A DNA stretch of 64,000 bases from Coenobita brevimanus (taxonomy: Eukaryota > Arthropoda > Malacostraca > Decapoda > Coenobitidae), in contig CM064683.1 in NCBI GenBank assembly GCA_032717465.1, positions 39,574,798 through 39,638,797 of the forward strand. The letters run 5' to 3'. A program made the translations under genes and the position numbers. The notes under the pieces are model-generated. The model had not been told where the DNA came from. It was given only the letters and a program-made list of their open reading frames with translations, and did not search any database. Positions 43,873 through 55,494 of the stretch are shown one piece after another (the first letter of the stretch is position 1; the number at the start of each line of letters is the position of its first letter).

Positions 43873-44341
43873 CCGTATCACCTCTTCCGTAGCGATTTAT
43901 TCTGGATTTGGCTAGTTAATATCCTGTTGTACGTTATTTATGCAGAGTATGGTGATTTTGGAAGGATTTACATAGCACAGAGTAGGACAGTAAGATATAA
44001 TAATCAAAATAAATCGCTTAGGAAAAGGTGTAGGGAGCCTCCTTAACCGACGAGAATACAGGCCAATCTCTGACCCCTCCAGTTCAAACATTCTCCCCTA
44101 AACTGAATATAATCATCTGGATAGCAGTAATAAGGACATCATTTGATTGTAGGTGTAAAGGGGATTATTGATTTCGTTACAGCACTTCCTCAGCGATTTA
44201 TTCTGCAAATCACACCTAAATATTCTCTAAGTTACAAATGCAAAACGTTTCGTTACCGAAGGAATGCGAATAACGTACACGATAATGGGAAGGCTTAACG
44301 TAAAAAAATAAGTCGCTAAGGAAGGGCTGCTACCAAGACTC
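43873..44341. repeat. Two foldback elements
   Basis: 43873-44041 has arms ccgtagcgatttattctg and caaaataaatcgcttaggaa. 44176-44341 has arms acttcctcagcgatttattc and aaaataagtcgctaaggaag. They are the same family as 18226-19415. Confidence 0.8.
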
Positions 44342-44874
44342 CTATGCATCTTACAGGAAGCTCCTTGGGATTCGTTTTCTTCTTAGATTTCGTGGATATC
44401 TTTTTATGATAGTTAATACCGACTAGATTAGGTAAATTACGTTCAAGGGAATGGTCATGTGTTTCGAGAGCCAGTGAATGCTTTTGGGAGAACTGGCGAT
44501 GTAAAGAAGGAAAAGACCAGGTTATTATTATTATTATTAGTAGTACTGTAGTAGTAGTGGCGGTACCCTTATTACCCAAAAGAGGGATTGTGGGCTGCAG
44601 GAGAAGGGTAGCTCTGGCCTGCAGTTCATCGAGTATGTTTAGATAGATATGAAGTGAAAAAGTCAGTGAGTAAAGTAAAAAAAAGAAGGTGAGAGAAGAA
44701 AACCCGGATGTGGAGAGTAGGGCATCTTCAGCCCTTACTCCACTGGGTATACCTTAAACCTAGGCACACACCAACACCAGCGTCAACGGCTAAGAAGTCA
44801 ACGGAATCCTGAGAAGTGGGGAGAGAGATAGGAATGTCGGGGAGATTATGACCTGGGCGACATCATTATGAAAT

Positions 44875-45357
44875 TCAGTGAGTGGATTTTGTCACCGATG
44901 TCGATTTTTTCTCCCATGCAAACAAACCACTGATTTTCTCCCCGACGTCTTCAATTGTTTCCCCAACCTTTGCTTTAGCGTCCACAAATTTCTCACCGAC
45001 CGCCCCCAGCTGTAGTCCATTTTTCTTAACATTTCGTATTCCATGCTCGATATCCCTCATCGTTTCTCCTACCGCCTCTCTGTCCATGTTCGTGACGTAT
45101 TCGATTTTCTCCCCGAATGTCTTCTTCAGGAACTCTATCGTTTCCCGGCGCTCTCGATAGTCTTCCGGGCACTCGATAGTCTTCCGGGCAATCTCGAAAT
45201 TCTGGTCGATTTTAACCTTGGCTTCCCCTATCATATCACCGAGATCCTCCATCTTTTCCTCAATTTTTTCCCTGGCTTCGTACTTAATATCATGTTTCAG
45301 GTCACGCCATTGCCATCTAAAGTTGACCCCTACCTCTTCCTTTCTTGTTTGCCTCCC
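44875..45357 (-). pseudogene. 3' part of an amphipathic-repeat (LEA/apolipoprotein-like) gene, left copy
   Basis: The minus-strand frame is open from about 45357 to the TGA at 44875-44877. It encodes VGVNFRWQWRD, DIKYEAREKIEEKMEDLG, AKVKIDQNFEIARKTIE, ETIEFLKKTFGEKIEYVTN, then VGEKFVDAKAK / VGETIEDVGEK / ISGLFAWEKK. The last blocks are 11-residue units resembling LEA group 3 or apolipoprotein amphipathic helices. The upstream half (five perfect 11-mers) is absent here because the duplication breakpoint at 45333 cuts the gene. Around IECPEDYRERRETIE the frame departs from the heptad seen in the right copy (RKTIESARKTIE), consistent with compensating indels. No ATG precedes except one at MEDLGD. 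Confidence 0.6.
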
Positions 45358-45845
45358 TTCCTAGTTTTCTGTTTGCTTCTTTTGAAGAAGTCATCTGCTT
45401 CTATTTCATCAATTTCATTTTTGAAGAGCCATCTCCAGTTTGTGTACACGTTCAACCAGTCTATTGTGAGTCTCCACTAACCAGTTCTGCAGAAATCATT
45501 CCCATCTTGCTTTCTAAACCTTATCCCTTTCTTTTCCAAATTTGCTTTACTAAAGTATGTGTCCATTTTGCGATACTAAAAGCACAGTATAACTTACATT
45601 CCCCAGGGGCAGTTGTAGTTCTAAACAAACCTCAGCTGACTTGAGCGCATTCTTTCGCCACTCGGTTCTCTTTTCATTTTGAACAAGTCTTGTTTAAACT
45701 TTTTTTTTTTTTAAATAATAAAAAATCATTTAGTCTAACCTGGTACAGAGCTTGACTCATATAAAGATACTAATTTAGGTAATGCCACTGGCCGTGCTGG
45801 CTCGGTATGGAGCACTGTCGACTCACGTCTGTTTTCCTTGACTCC

Positions 45846-45884
<39 letters not shown>

Positions 45885-45959
45885 TGTGTCCTCAATAAGG
45901 GACAGCGCTGGGCATTGTCAAAATTTAATAAGGACAGGAACCCCCGGGGAGGTACAGTT
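45358..45959. other. Spacer with (TG)n at 45847-45896
   Basis: A minus frame near 45340-45470 reads NEIDEIEADDFFKRSKQKTR, charged and unrecognised. The (TG)n array and a T-run at 45700-45711 are the only repeats. Confidence 0.45.
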
Positions 45960-46427
45960 CCGAGCAGATAAAGGGGAAACACTAACTCAGCCCTGGTACA
46001 CACGTCAAGGGTCGACATTAGCTGACAGGTTACCATCCGGGAGAGGGGGAGAGAAGGCAGGGAAGGGTAGGGGGTGATAGTGGGTGTGGTGGCTTGTTGA
46101 GGAGGGTGGGCTGTGGCTAACTCAGAGATGGTTGGGGGAGGAGGGGGAGTTGGAGGGAGTGATAATGGTTACCATTTCAGCAATACCCTGTACCAGGTGA
46201 ATGATATTGGCCTAATGTCGAGCTGCTGTTTGTGTAAACTATGGTAATCAGTTGGGTGTAAATCCGTGAGCCGTATCTGTTAGCACAACTTCCAAATGTT
46301 AATGACTCATACACTGATTGAATATGATAGTGGTCGTGGATTGGTGGGGAATAGAGGGGAGTCAGGAGGTGGGGTGATAGTAAGGTTGCCAACAATGGTA
46401 AATTAGTGATAATCTGCAGGATATTAT
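45960..46427. repeat. Left arm of a ~465-bp inverted repeat
   Basis: It matches 50161-50620 in reverse complement at roughly 90% (for example gtaatcagttgggtgtaaat and atccgtgagccgtatctgt). Together with the right arm it brackets a 3.7-kb segment containing a hAT element and a Tc1-like pseudogene. Confidence 0.85.
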
Positions 46428-47279
46428 ATTCGTTTAACCTCATGGAATATCGGTGGGGATCAGTCCGTAAACTCCATCCTAACCTGAGCACATTAGCTAT
46501 GAATTGCTTCTTCACGGCTTGCTACAGCCGGGAAGGAGACATTGGTAGGGACAGCGTGTTGTACTAGAAGTAGGGATGTTGGACGAGGTAGGGGTGGGAA
46601 ATAGGAGTTGGCATTTGGAAAGACATGGGTTTCACTGTTTTACATGAATTAAGACCTTGATGTGACCAGTCACTTAACTTATTATTATGGATTCCATGCT
46701 AGAAGAAATATAATAGAGTATTATACTTTTTAGCATGCAACTATAAGTTTAATTTATGTGCGTGACTGTGTGTGACTAGTTGTGCAACTGATTGTGTATG
46801 TTTGCATGTAATAGGGCACTCAGTGTCAGGACAGCTCTGTGTTTTTCTCTCGTTTGTCATCAACAGTGAACAAACAATTGATGGTATGATATCACTGTAT
46901 TTGTGTAGAAATGTGTCAGAGTTTATGATGAATCAACCAACGATCTGGTGTCTTGTCCGACTTCATGAGTGGCCACTCCAATGGTTTGGTTTTGTATTTC
47001 GATAACTGACATTTTTATAAGCGTTAGCATGTTAATAATTACCATAATATACTCGTAGAGTACCGATTGTGGCCAATATCATTCATTATAATGCACCCAA
47101 AGTGATATGCAAACATTATATGCATGTGTATAAAAAGGAAAGACCTGTCACTGCAAGGCAACTGTAAAGAACAAGGCAATATGTGCATTGATTGTATAAA
47201 AATGATATATAAAAGTCTCTCAGTGGAAATAATTAACATTTAAATACAATAATACAAAGGTATTAAAAATAATGAAAAT
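46428..47279. other. No recognised gene
   Basis: AT-rich sequence with no repeat or domain that I recognise. Confidence 0.4.
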
Positions 47280-48510
47280 GTCTATGCCAGAATTGTCAAA
47301 CAGATAGTCTGTGGGCCACATGTGGCCCTTAACCCGCTCACAAATGTCTCCGTTGACGTGAATAAACGTCCACACGTTTAGGGTGTCACTGCCAATCCCT
47401 TCGGCATACATAAACGCGAATCAATTGCAAGGTCCCTAATTTGCACAATTTTCTTTTAATTTTCATTGAGTGATTTTTGGTACATATACATGGGACACCT
47501 TCCTCTACATGATGCCAGGCAGGGACAATGCCTTACCCAGCAAGACCTCCCCCCCCACGCCATTGCCTCGGGACCACCGCTAGCACAGTTTGACCTGGTA
47601 GTAAGACATGTCGTGCCATGTACGAAGTTCAGGGCCAGAGTGATTTCCCAATTGATGAAATGTGGAGGACAAACTTTACTTGGCATTAGAGGAAGAAACA
47701 GTCAGAAATGATGATCAGGTAATGTTGCCAAAAAAGGTCGGGTATGTTGATGTGTTTCGTGAGTGAAACAATGCTTATATTGCCTATATTACTGTGTGAA
47801 AACCAATATACCCTTGTACTACATATAAATTCATACCAAATAAATAAATGGAGGAATAGTTAATGAGTGGTGTGGAATGGTTACCTCCCATTGAACTCGT
47901 TTTCTTTGGAGCCAGCCTGATAGAAAACACAGTAAGGAGAGGAGGTACTGCTACCTGTATTGAGTATTTTAAACCTCAGGTGAGCGATTTCTCTATGAGT
48001 TTTCGATGTTTCTCACCAAAAGCAGAGGTTTGAGCCCAAAAAAAAAAAAAAATCCAAAAATGGTCAGGATTGGGGGGAGTCAGTGATGGAAAAGTGGTCG
48101 GGATGGGGCGGGTTAAAGAGGAAAACAGTAGGCCTGCAATGAGTTGCGGACAGAAAAGAATAAGAAATAACAACCGGAAAATGCCATAAAATACGTCATA
48201 TGATCAAGGGAACAAATAATACAGCACTGTTGGGAATTATTTATTGCTAATCTGACTGATGAAAATACCAATTGAATAATATAGTGGTGAACACGTGTCA
48301 CGAAACTTAGTTACTATTAATAACTTGAAGCAGAAGCCAATGCCACTTCTAGAGTTAGGAGTTGTACCGAACTTTTCGATAGCTTGAAAAGGCTGCGGCT
48401 TTTCGGTGATTATATATAGTTTTAAGGTTGTAGACTTGGCCCTCCGATGATCCACCAAAGTGATATGTGGCCCTTGGGAAAGATTTGAGTTTGACACCAC
48501 TGGTCTACGC
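47280..48510. mobile_element. Non-autonomous hAT-type element with 8-bp target duplication
   Basis: The ends read cagaattgtcaaac (47288) and gtttgacaccactg (to 48502). As inverted repeats they are cagAATtgtcaaac and cagTGGtgtcaaac, and both are followed inside by a gggccacat block. They are flanked by gtctatgc (47280-47287) and gtctacgc (48503-48510), an 8-bp duplication with one mismatch. The CAGNGGTGTCAAAC ends and 8-bp duplication are hallmarks of hAT elements. The 1.2-kb interior has no transposase frame. Confidence 0.75.
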
Positions 48511-48735
48511 CATTCGTCACAGCCACAATCATCACTGGAATCTGAAAGCATTGGAAACAGTTATAACATTAGAGCAGTAGGAAATGAAGCATAGCAGGAC
48601 ACATACACATTAATACACAATAACCTAACCTTACCTAACCTAACACCTTGTCCATCTAAAGCATGTGGTATGGAACAGAAAGTAATAAGTAAAACATTTA
48701 ACATCTGAAAAGACTGCACAGTAGATATTATGTCT

Positions 48736-50010
48736 TCAGTATCCAGTCCATCCTTCCTCCTTCTCAATAACAGCCTGAAGTCTGGCAGGCATGTTTGCGA
48801 TGTGGCGTCTCATGAGGTCAGGCTGTGCTCGAAATGGCTCCCACACCTTGCTGATATGGTTCATGAGTTCCTGTCTTGTGCGCCCACAGCCAGGTTCCCA
48901 GGTGTTCATCACTGATCTCCAGATATTTTCTATTGGATTACAGTCAGTACCTCTTGCTTGGCCAGGGCAGTAACTCGAACTGGGGATGACGCTAGGAACC
49001 AGTCCTGCACAACTCAGCTAAGTGAACAGGGCAGCTGGTCCCAGGGACAAAATAAAAGGACCAGGAGGGAAAGGATGGTTCCTGTCGTTGAAAGAGGGCA
49101 AATAAGAAATTATCCAATATATCAATATACTTCCTAGCATTGAATGGGCCCTCTATGTAGTGGATATCCTCCATTCCATGGAGGCTTACCCAATCCCAAG
49201 AATGTGTTGATGGACTGGTGACCACTCCTTGCCTCCTTGTAAATGTTTTGCCATTCATACCTGTGGGAATATATAGCTTGAAATACTTTATATATTGTCA
49301 TATTTAATATAAATGCATGCATAGGTTTCATGTAATGTAATCATTAATTTCGTTCATCAGATGGACCGCAAATGTGAATTTGTAGTTACCGAGTAGTGTT
49401 GCGCTCCAACACTGGTGCTTGCCGTGAAGGTAGTAGATCAACGTCTTTTCATCCATCCAGATGATGCGGCCCCAAAATTCATCCTCCCTACCAGCATATT
49501 GGTAAGCCTCTCCTTTGGCCGAAGACACTCTGTGATGTATCCCCACCTCGTGCAGCAGCCGCCTCACTGTCCACTCACTGGCTTCAAGGTGCATAGCGTC
49601 ACGGATGGCTACTGCATTTGTGAGTGGGTTTTGCTGTGCCTTGGATACAATATCCTGGTCCACAGCAAGAGTCAATGCAGCGTGTGGTGGCCTACTGCGA
49701 GACAGGTTCTCCAGATTACCACTCTCCTCCCATCTGTGGAACACATTTGTAACAACTGCTGCTTTATGTCAAGTTATCACCTACAAACTGTCCATACAGT
49801 TATTAATGATTCATCATGTGTAGCATCTTCATCTCTATGCTTACCTAGGATCCATCTCAAAACTGTTCTCACAGATATTCCCATGCTGGTGGCTATGTCG
49901 CGAACAGACATCACACTCTTCCTCATCCCAGTGATACGGCTTTGTTGTGCTACGCGATCAAGTCTTTTGCTCCATGACGAATCCAGCTGCAATGCCACTC
50001 AAAAGCTGGC
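48736..50010 (-). pseudogene. Tc1/mariner-family transposase pseudogene
   Basis: Minus-strand pieces in order: helix-turn-helix MSVRDIATSMGISVRTVLRWI; HRWEESGNLENLSRSRPPH; WTVRRLLHEVGIHHRVSS; WMDEKT (first catalytic Asp, D98 of the frame 49328-49744); GWVSLHGMEDIHYIEGPFNARKY-type block; GTSCPVHLAE where QDN.PVH.A is expected, with Gly in place of the second catalytic Asp; then LLPWPGQARGTDCNPIENIW; and NMPARLQAVIEKEGGWTGY before the stop. A stop follows AELCRTGS. Two interruptions (49261-49390 and about 49733-49840) carry GT...AG ends and could be short introns, but frame phase is not restored cleanly at the first of these. It is inactive. Confidence 0.8.
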
Positions 50011-50160
50011 AGCACTGTCAACACCTTGGTTCTATGGTGGGAAACCTTACCTTACGAATTTGTCTTACGTGAATATGAGCTATTAATTACTACATATTTA
50101 CTGGTATTACCCCATATAAATGTAAAAGGTTTTACAGAGTTGCATGAGGCTGAAGGAGTA

Positions 50161-50620
50161 TAATATCCCACACATTATCTCTGATTTATCATTGTTGCCA
50201 ACCTTACTATCACCCCACCTCCTGACTCCCCTCTATTCCCCACCAATCCACGACCATTACCTTATTTAACGAGTATGAGTCATTAACATTTGGAAATTGT
50301 GCTGACAGATACGGCTCACGGATTTACACCCAACTGATTACCATAGCTTACACAAACAGCAGCTCGACATAAGGCCAGTATAATTCACCTAATGTAATGT
50401 ATTGCTGAAATGGTAACCATTATCACTCCTCCAACCTCTCCCTCCTCCCCCACCATTTCTGAGTTAGCCACAGCCCACCCTCCTTAACGGCCACCACCCC
50501 CACTATCACCCCTACCCTTCCCTGCCTTCTCTCCCTCTCCCGGATAGTAACACGTCAGCTAGAGGCGACCCTCCGCGTGTGTTCCAGAGCTGAGTTAGTG
50601 TTTCCCATTCATCTGCTCGG
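50161..50620. repeat. Right arm of the ~465-bp inverted repeat
   Basis: Reverse complement of 45960-46427. Its outer edge is followed by the block shared with 39392-39480. Confidence 0.85.
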
Positions 50621-50726
50621 AGCTAATGTACCTATGAGCTTCTGTGACTATGAGCCGATATATGCAGGGCGGTATGCCTAGCACCCTTCCAGCAAAATCA
50701 CCCTCACAGGAACTCTGGGAGTCAAT

Positions 50727-51535
<809 letters not shown>

Positions 51536-51539
51536 AACA

Positions 51540-52576
51540 GTTCCATTGCAACTGACTATTAAATATTGTGTCTCATCCTAGCTTTCTCATTAGGTTAAAC
51601 TGCTGTAAATGGATAGTGGAAATTTATTAAACCAGGATGAACAGCCTGAAACATTCTAGGAAAACAATAACAATGAAATTCTATGCAAAATATTTCTAGG
51701 TACCGTATATAATCCCAAAGAACTTCAGAAGGCAGGAACAAAGATGTCTATATTATATTGATTGGCATAATCCATCTATCACAATGTCAAACCACGCTGA
51801 AAATAAATTATAACGATTCCTGTTAGAGGACCCAGCCCTCTCATTCTTACGCATTATTGGACCATGTTCATTCATTTTAACCTGAGGGAGTTTCAGTCCT
51901 TTTTTATTGATTTATAGTCTAATGGTAGCAAACAGTGCTATACGATAACATTCTTTAACCAGGAACTTTTTTGTATTCGAGGGATGCAGCTCAATATTCA
52001 AGACGTAGAATAAATACAATTTAAATGTGAACCATTACATATTTACTGTGATTGATAAATCATAATTTCCTCTGGGAAATTCAGAATGCATATGAGGTTT
52101 ACCTTTTAACAAGTAAAACGGGATTAGACTCTTAAGCCCTCAGCTGCTTCTTGTGGGTTACTATCTGTCAGAAATCTCACATCCTTTTATTTTTCTCATC
52201 TTACTAGTTCTTAAGGAATCCACTTCACAATAACTGTCTTTGATACAACTTACCTAGTTACAGCATCTCCAAGACTCGTTAGTTCACTTAGTAGAAGTTA
52301 CACACGCTTTATCTTGGCTATAGTATGCTCTACCCTTCCATCGTTTAGTGCCCCTAAGTTCAGTGCCCAGTGACGCTTTAACATTTTGTATAATGGTTAA
52401 TTGGGCCTAAGTAGTTTTCTTACGCTGCCATATGTAGATCTGGCGCCTTAAAAACACCTACAGTATGTATCTGAGCAGTATTGTATAAAGTGCTGGTAGT
52501 TTAGGTGGGTTCCATGTCAGTCAATTGTAATAATGATTATGACAAAAATGTTTCAGCACTCCCAGTCCCAACTTAC
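51540..52576. other. Unique-looking AT-rich sequence
   Basis: No repeats or coding frames that I can support. If the exon at 52577-52734 is real, this would be intron. Confidence 0.4.
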
Positions 52577-52734
52577 TGTTCTGTGTGAGTGTCTGTAACG
52601 CCCATAAAGTGGCCTTGGTGACGTGGGCAGTTGCTGCCGCTGTGGTGCCGTGGTAAATGATTGTCCTCTGAGGCGCTCACACACGCCATTGACACCGCCA
52701 TAGTAACCAGGCTTACTAGGGTCAGACTCCACAC
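52577..52734 (-). CDS. Candidate host exon encoding a signal peptide
   Basis: On the minus strand a pyrimidine-rich acceptor (tctatacttcttcag) precedes the exon and GTAAGT follows it, both near consensus. The 158-base exon has a fully open frame beginning VWSLTLVSLVTMAVSMACVS. This is a hydrophobic stretch with small residues (ACVSA|SED) at a plausible signal-peptidase site. A short His/Arg/Ser-rich mature start (NHLPRHHSGSNC) follows. A start codon would have to lie in an upstream exon, a common layout for secreted peptide genes. A second frame is also open. No partner exon was found, and I cannot name the protein. Confidence 0.4.
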
Positions 52735-53985
52735 CTGAAGAAGTATAGAAGACTTAGGGGTATCGCTGTCACCTCCTCCTTATCAGTTAGCTTTTATCTG
52801 TGCTGTATATCATACGTTAGGTTCAGTTTTGTCAAAGGAGAACAGTAACAGAGCCATCAGAACATAAAAGAGAAGTTAAAAAGATGAAGAAGTGATATTT
52901 GTTAACAAAACATAAGAAGGAACTGGAGGTAGACATTTCTGGATGGTTAGCCTTAAGAACAGGTGAAGTAGGTTTTAACAAGACAAAATACTTTTAACAC
53001 GATATCTGGCCAAAAATATACAAGTCATCTGCATGAAAAAGTTATGATAAGTAAGGACACATATATTTATGAATGTAATCATTTCTACCCGAACATTATG
53101 TAAAGAGTAGTGATGAACTGTGTACAAACGGTAACAAGAACTTTAATGGGTCCAGTATACTGTAACCTGTACACTACCACACAATCCATTAATATACCTA
53201 ATTACTGTATTTCTGCATCTTGAATGCTTAGCTGTAGTAAGAGATTGACACTTGAATATGGTGTCAGTCATAGTGTTATGGAGAGCCATTGTATTTTCTT
53301 CAGACAGTCGGGTTATTTATATGTGCTACATGTCTTGAATTTCAGCCAAGCTTATTCATTGATGTAACTCCCAATAGAAGCAGTGCTACATTGCATATGT
53401 AGAATAGATTTCGTATGAGGTATCTACTGTAACTGAATAAACTCAGTTGCATTTCAAACATAACACACATGCATAGCACAATCACAGTTCAAACATAATT
53501 AGCACACATGCATAGCACAGTTACAGTTCAAACATAATTAACACATGCATAGCACAGTTACAGCTCAAACATAATTAGTCATCAATATTCCCCTCACTAC
53601 TAACCAATTTGTTCAAGTAGTACACGCTCAGGGGTAGCAGTATCAGAAAATATTGCTGGCTGGATCTTAACATTTAATAATGGAATATACACAACAAAAT
53701 AAGTATAATGATATTATTTGTAAAGTTGGACATTAAGGAATGATTGTCCTAAAACAGCACCACTTAACCCCTTCATTCCGAGGGTGTTTTGTAGTCTATT
53801 CTTCCTACTTTCATATAATCATACTCAGCTACTGCCTGAGGAGTAGACTGTAGCACCAGTCGAGCAGGGCAGTACTCCCGAGGTGGATGGAAAGCTGATG
53901 ACAGGGAGTGCTGGAGCTCCCGTTTCATCAGCCCTCAGGACTAGTTCCTGACCATCCCCCTTTGCTGAACTTTTTCAGTGTCTCA
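52735..53985. other. Unique-looking sequence with a small tandem repeat
   Basis: A ~39-bp unit (gcatagcacagttacagttc then aaacataatta) occurs about three times at 53451-53579. Otherwise nothing is recognisable. Confidence 0.5.
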
Positions 53986-54007
53986 GTTACACAGAGAGTA
54001 GGCCAGC

Positions 54008-55494
54008 ATGCTCTCCAGTACAAATTTCTCTAACTATCTTCACCAAACTACATGCACAGTACACACTACACTTCCTTTTCAAAAATCAACAAAAGTGGCG
54101 TCTATTAATCAAGCCTCGGAGTCCCCAGGGGGGGGGACCATAAATGCCCCCGCCATCTGCCCCTCTCCCGGTGACGACTCGAGGTGCCTGGAACCACTGT
54201 CTGACTCTCTTCTTCTTCATTTCTGCAACATTCGCGGCCTTTCATCTAACTTTCGCTCTGTTGAGCACCACCTCTCCTCCTCTAAACCTCACCTTCTTTT
54301 TCTGACGGAGACTCAGCTGTCTGAGGCAACTGACAGCAAACCCTTTTCTGTATCCTCCTACTTTCTCTATACTCATTTCAAAGCCAAAGGTGGCTGTTGT
54401 GTATACATACGCAACGACTTATCTTGCTCTCGTGTTCCTGAACTTGATTCTTCTGAATTCTCCACACTCTGGCTTCGGCTTTCCTGTCATTCTCTGACTA
54501 AATATATCTGTGCTGTTTACTTATCCCCTAATTCTACTGACTATCAAAAATTCTTCGACTATCTTACTTCTACGATGGAACACATTCTGTCCATTTCTCC
54601 TTTCTCTGAAATCTCCATTCTTGGAGATTTCAATGTTCACCACCACCTTTGGCTCTCCTCTCCTTTCACGGATCCACCTGGTGAACAAGCCTACATCTTT
54701 TCTATCCTTAATGACCTAGAGCAGCTTGTACAGCACCCTACCCGTATCCCTGACCGCCTTGGAGAGAGCTCCAACATACTTGACCTCTTCCTCACAACTA
54801 ATCCTTCTGCTTACTCTGTTAATCTTTTCTCTCCGTTGGGCTCCTCCGATCACAACCTTATTACCTTAACCTGTCCTATCACTCCGGTACGGCCTGTGGA
54901 CCCTCCAGGGAAACGTCGTCTGTGGCATTTTGGAGCCGCGAACTGGGAGGCCCTCAGGCAGTACTTCTTTGATTTTCCCTGGAATGATTATTGCTTCCAT
55001 GGCCGGGAGCCATCTGAGTGTGCCTCGCGCATTACGGAGGTTATTCTCTCGGGCATGGAAGCATACATTCCTTTCTCATATCCTTTGACTAACGCAAGAA
55101 AGCCTTGGTTTAATCACGCTTGTTCTAATGCTGTCCGCAACAAGGAGAGGGCCTACAAAAGGTACCGGAGCCAACCCACCCCTGAATCACATCATCTTTA
55201 CGTTTCTGCCCGGAATCGTGCTAAGTCTGTTCTTCGCTCTACTAAAAATAATTTCATCCATACTAAATGCTCTCAACTCTCCAACTCGAATTCTTCCCGC
55301 TCCTTCTGGCACCTTGCCAAAAATCTTTCTAACAACTTTACCTCATCATCCTTCCCTCCTCTTTTCTACTCTGATGGTTCTGTAGCTATTTCTTCTACTG
55401 ATAAAGCAGATCTCTTCGCACAGACTTTCTCCTCCAATTCCACCTTAGACGATTCCGGTGCTGTTCCTCCATCACTTCTCCCTCTGACTTCCTC
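54008..55494 (+). pseudogene. LINE E endonuclease domain
   Basis: From ATG 54008 the frame carries the APE-type endonuclease blocks: [11 protein letters not shown] (Asn near residue 74), LTETQLSE (Glu 101), [10 protein letters not shown] (Asp 207, Asn 209) and SSDHNLI (Asp 281, His 282). These are the metal-binding and catalytic residues used for target nicking. A C-terminal linker with Arg/Lys-rich [13 protein letters not shown] leads toward the RT. The frame shifts near 55490. It has no gag-like ORF1 immediately upstream. Confidence 0.85.

Larger units (their letters stand above)
42531..45333. repeat. Left arm of a 2.8-kb inverted duplication
   Basis: This segment is repeated in reverse complement at 61121-64000. 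Order here: a CTAC/TACC minisatellite (42570-43230), mixed sequence, a C-rich repeat (43615-43870), two foldback elements (43873-44041, 44176-44341), then the 3' end of a gene on the minus strand. The inner breakpoint is sharp: identity ends after ttgacccctac at 45333. Many differences between arms are single-base indels. Confidence 0.9.

Noticed and set aside
45340..45530. Charged minus frame (NEIDEIEADDFFKRSKQ) as an upstream exon of the left-arm gene
   Set aside because: Out of frame with the gene and separated by the duplication breakpoint; no splice site was convincing.
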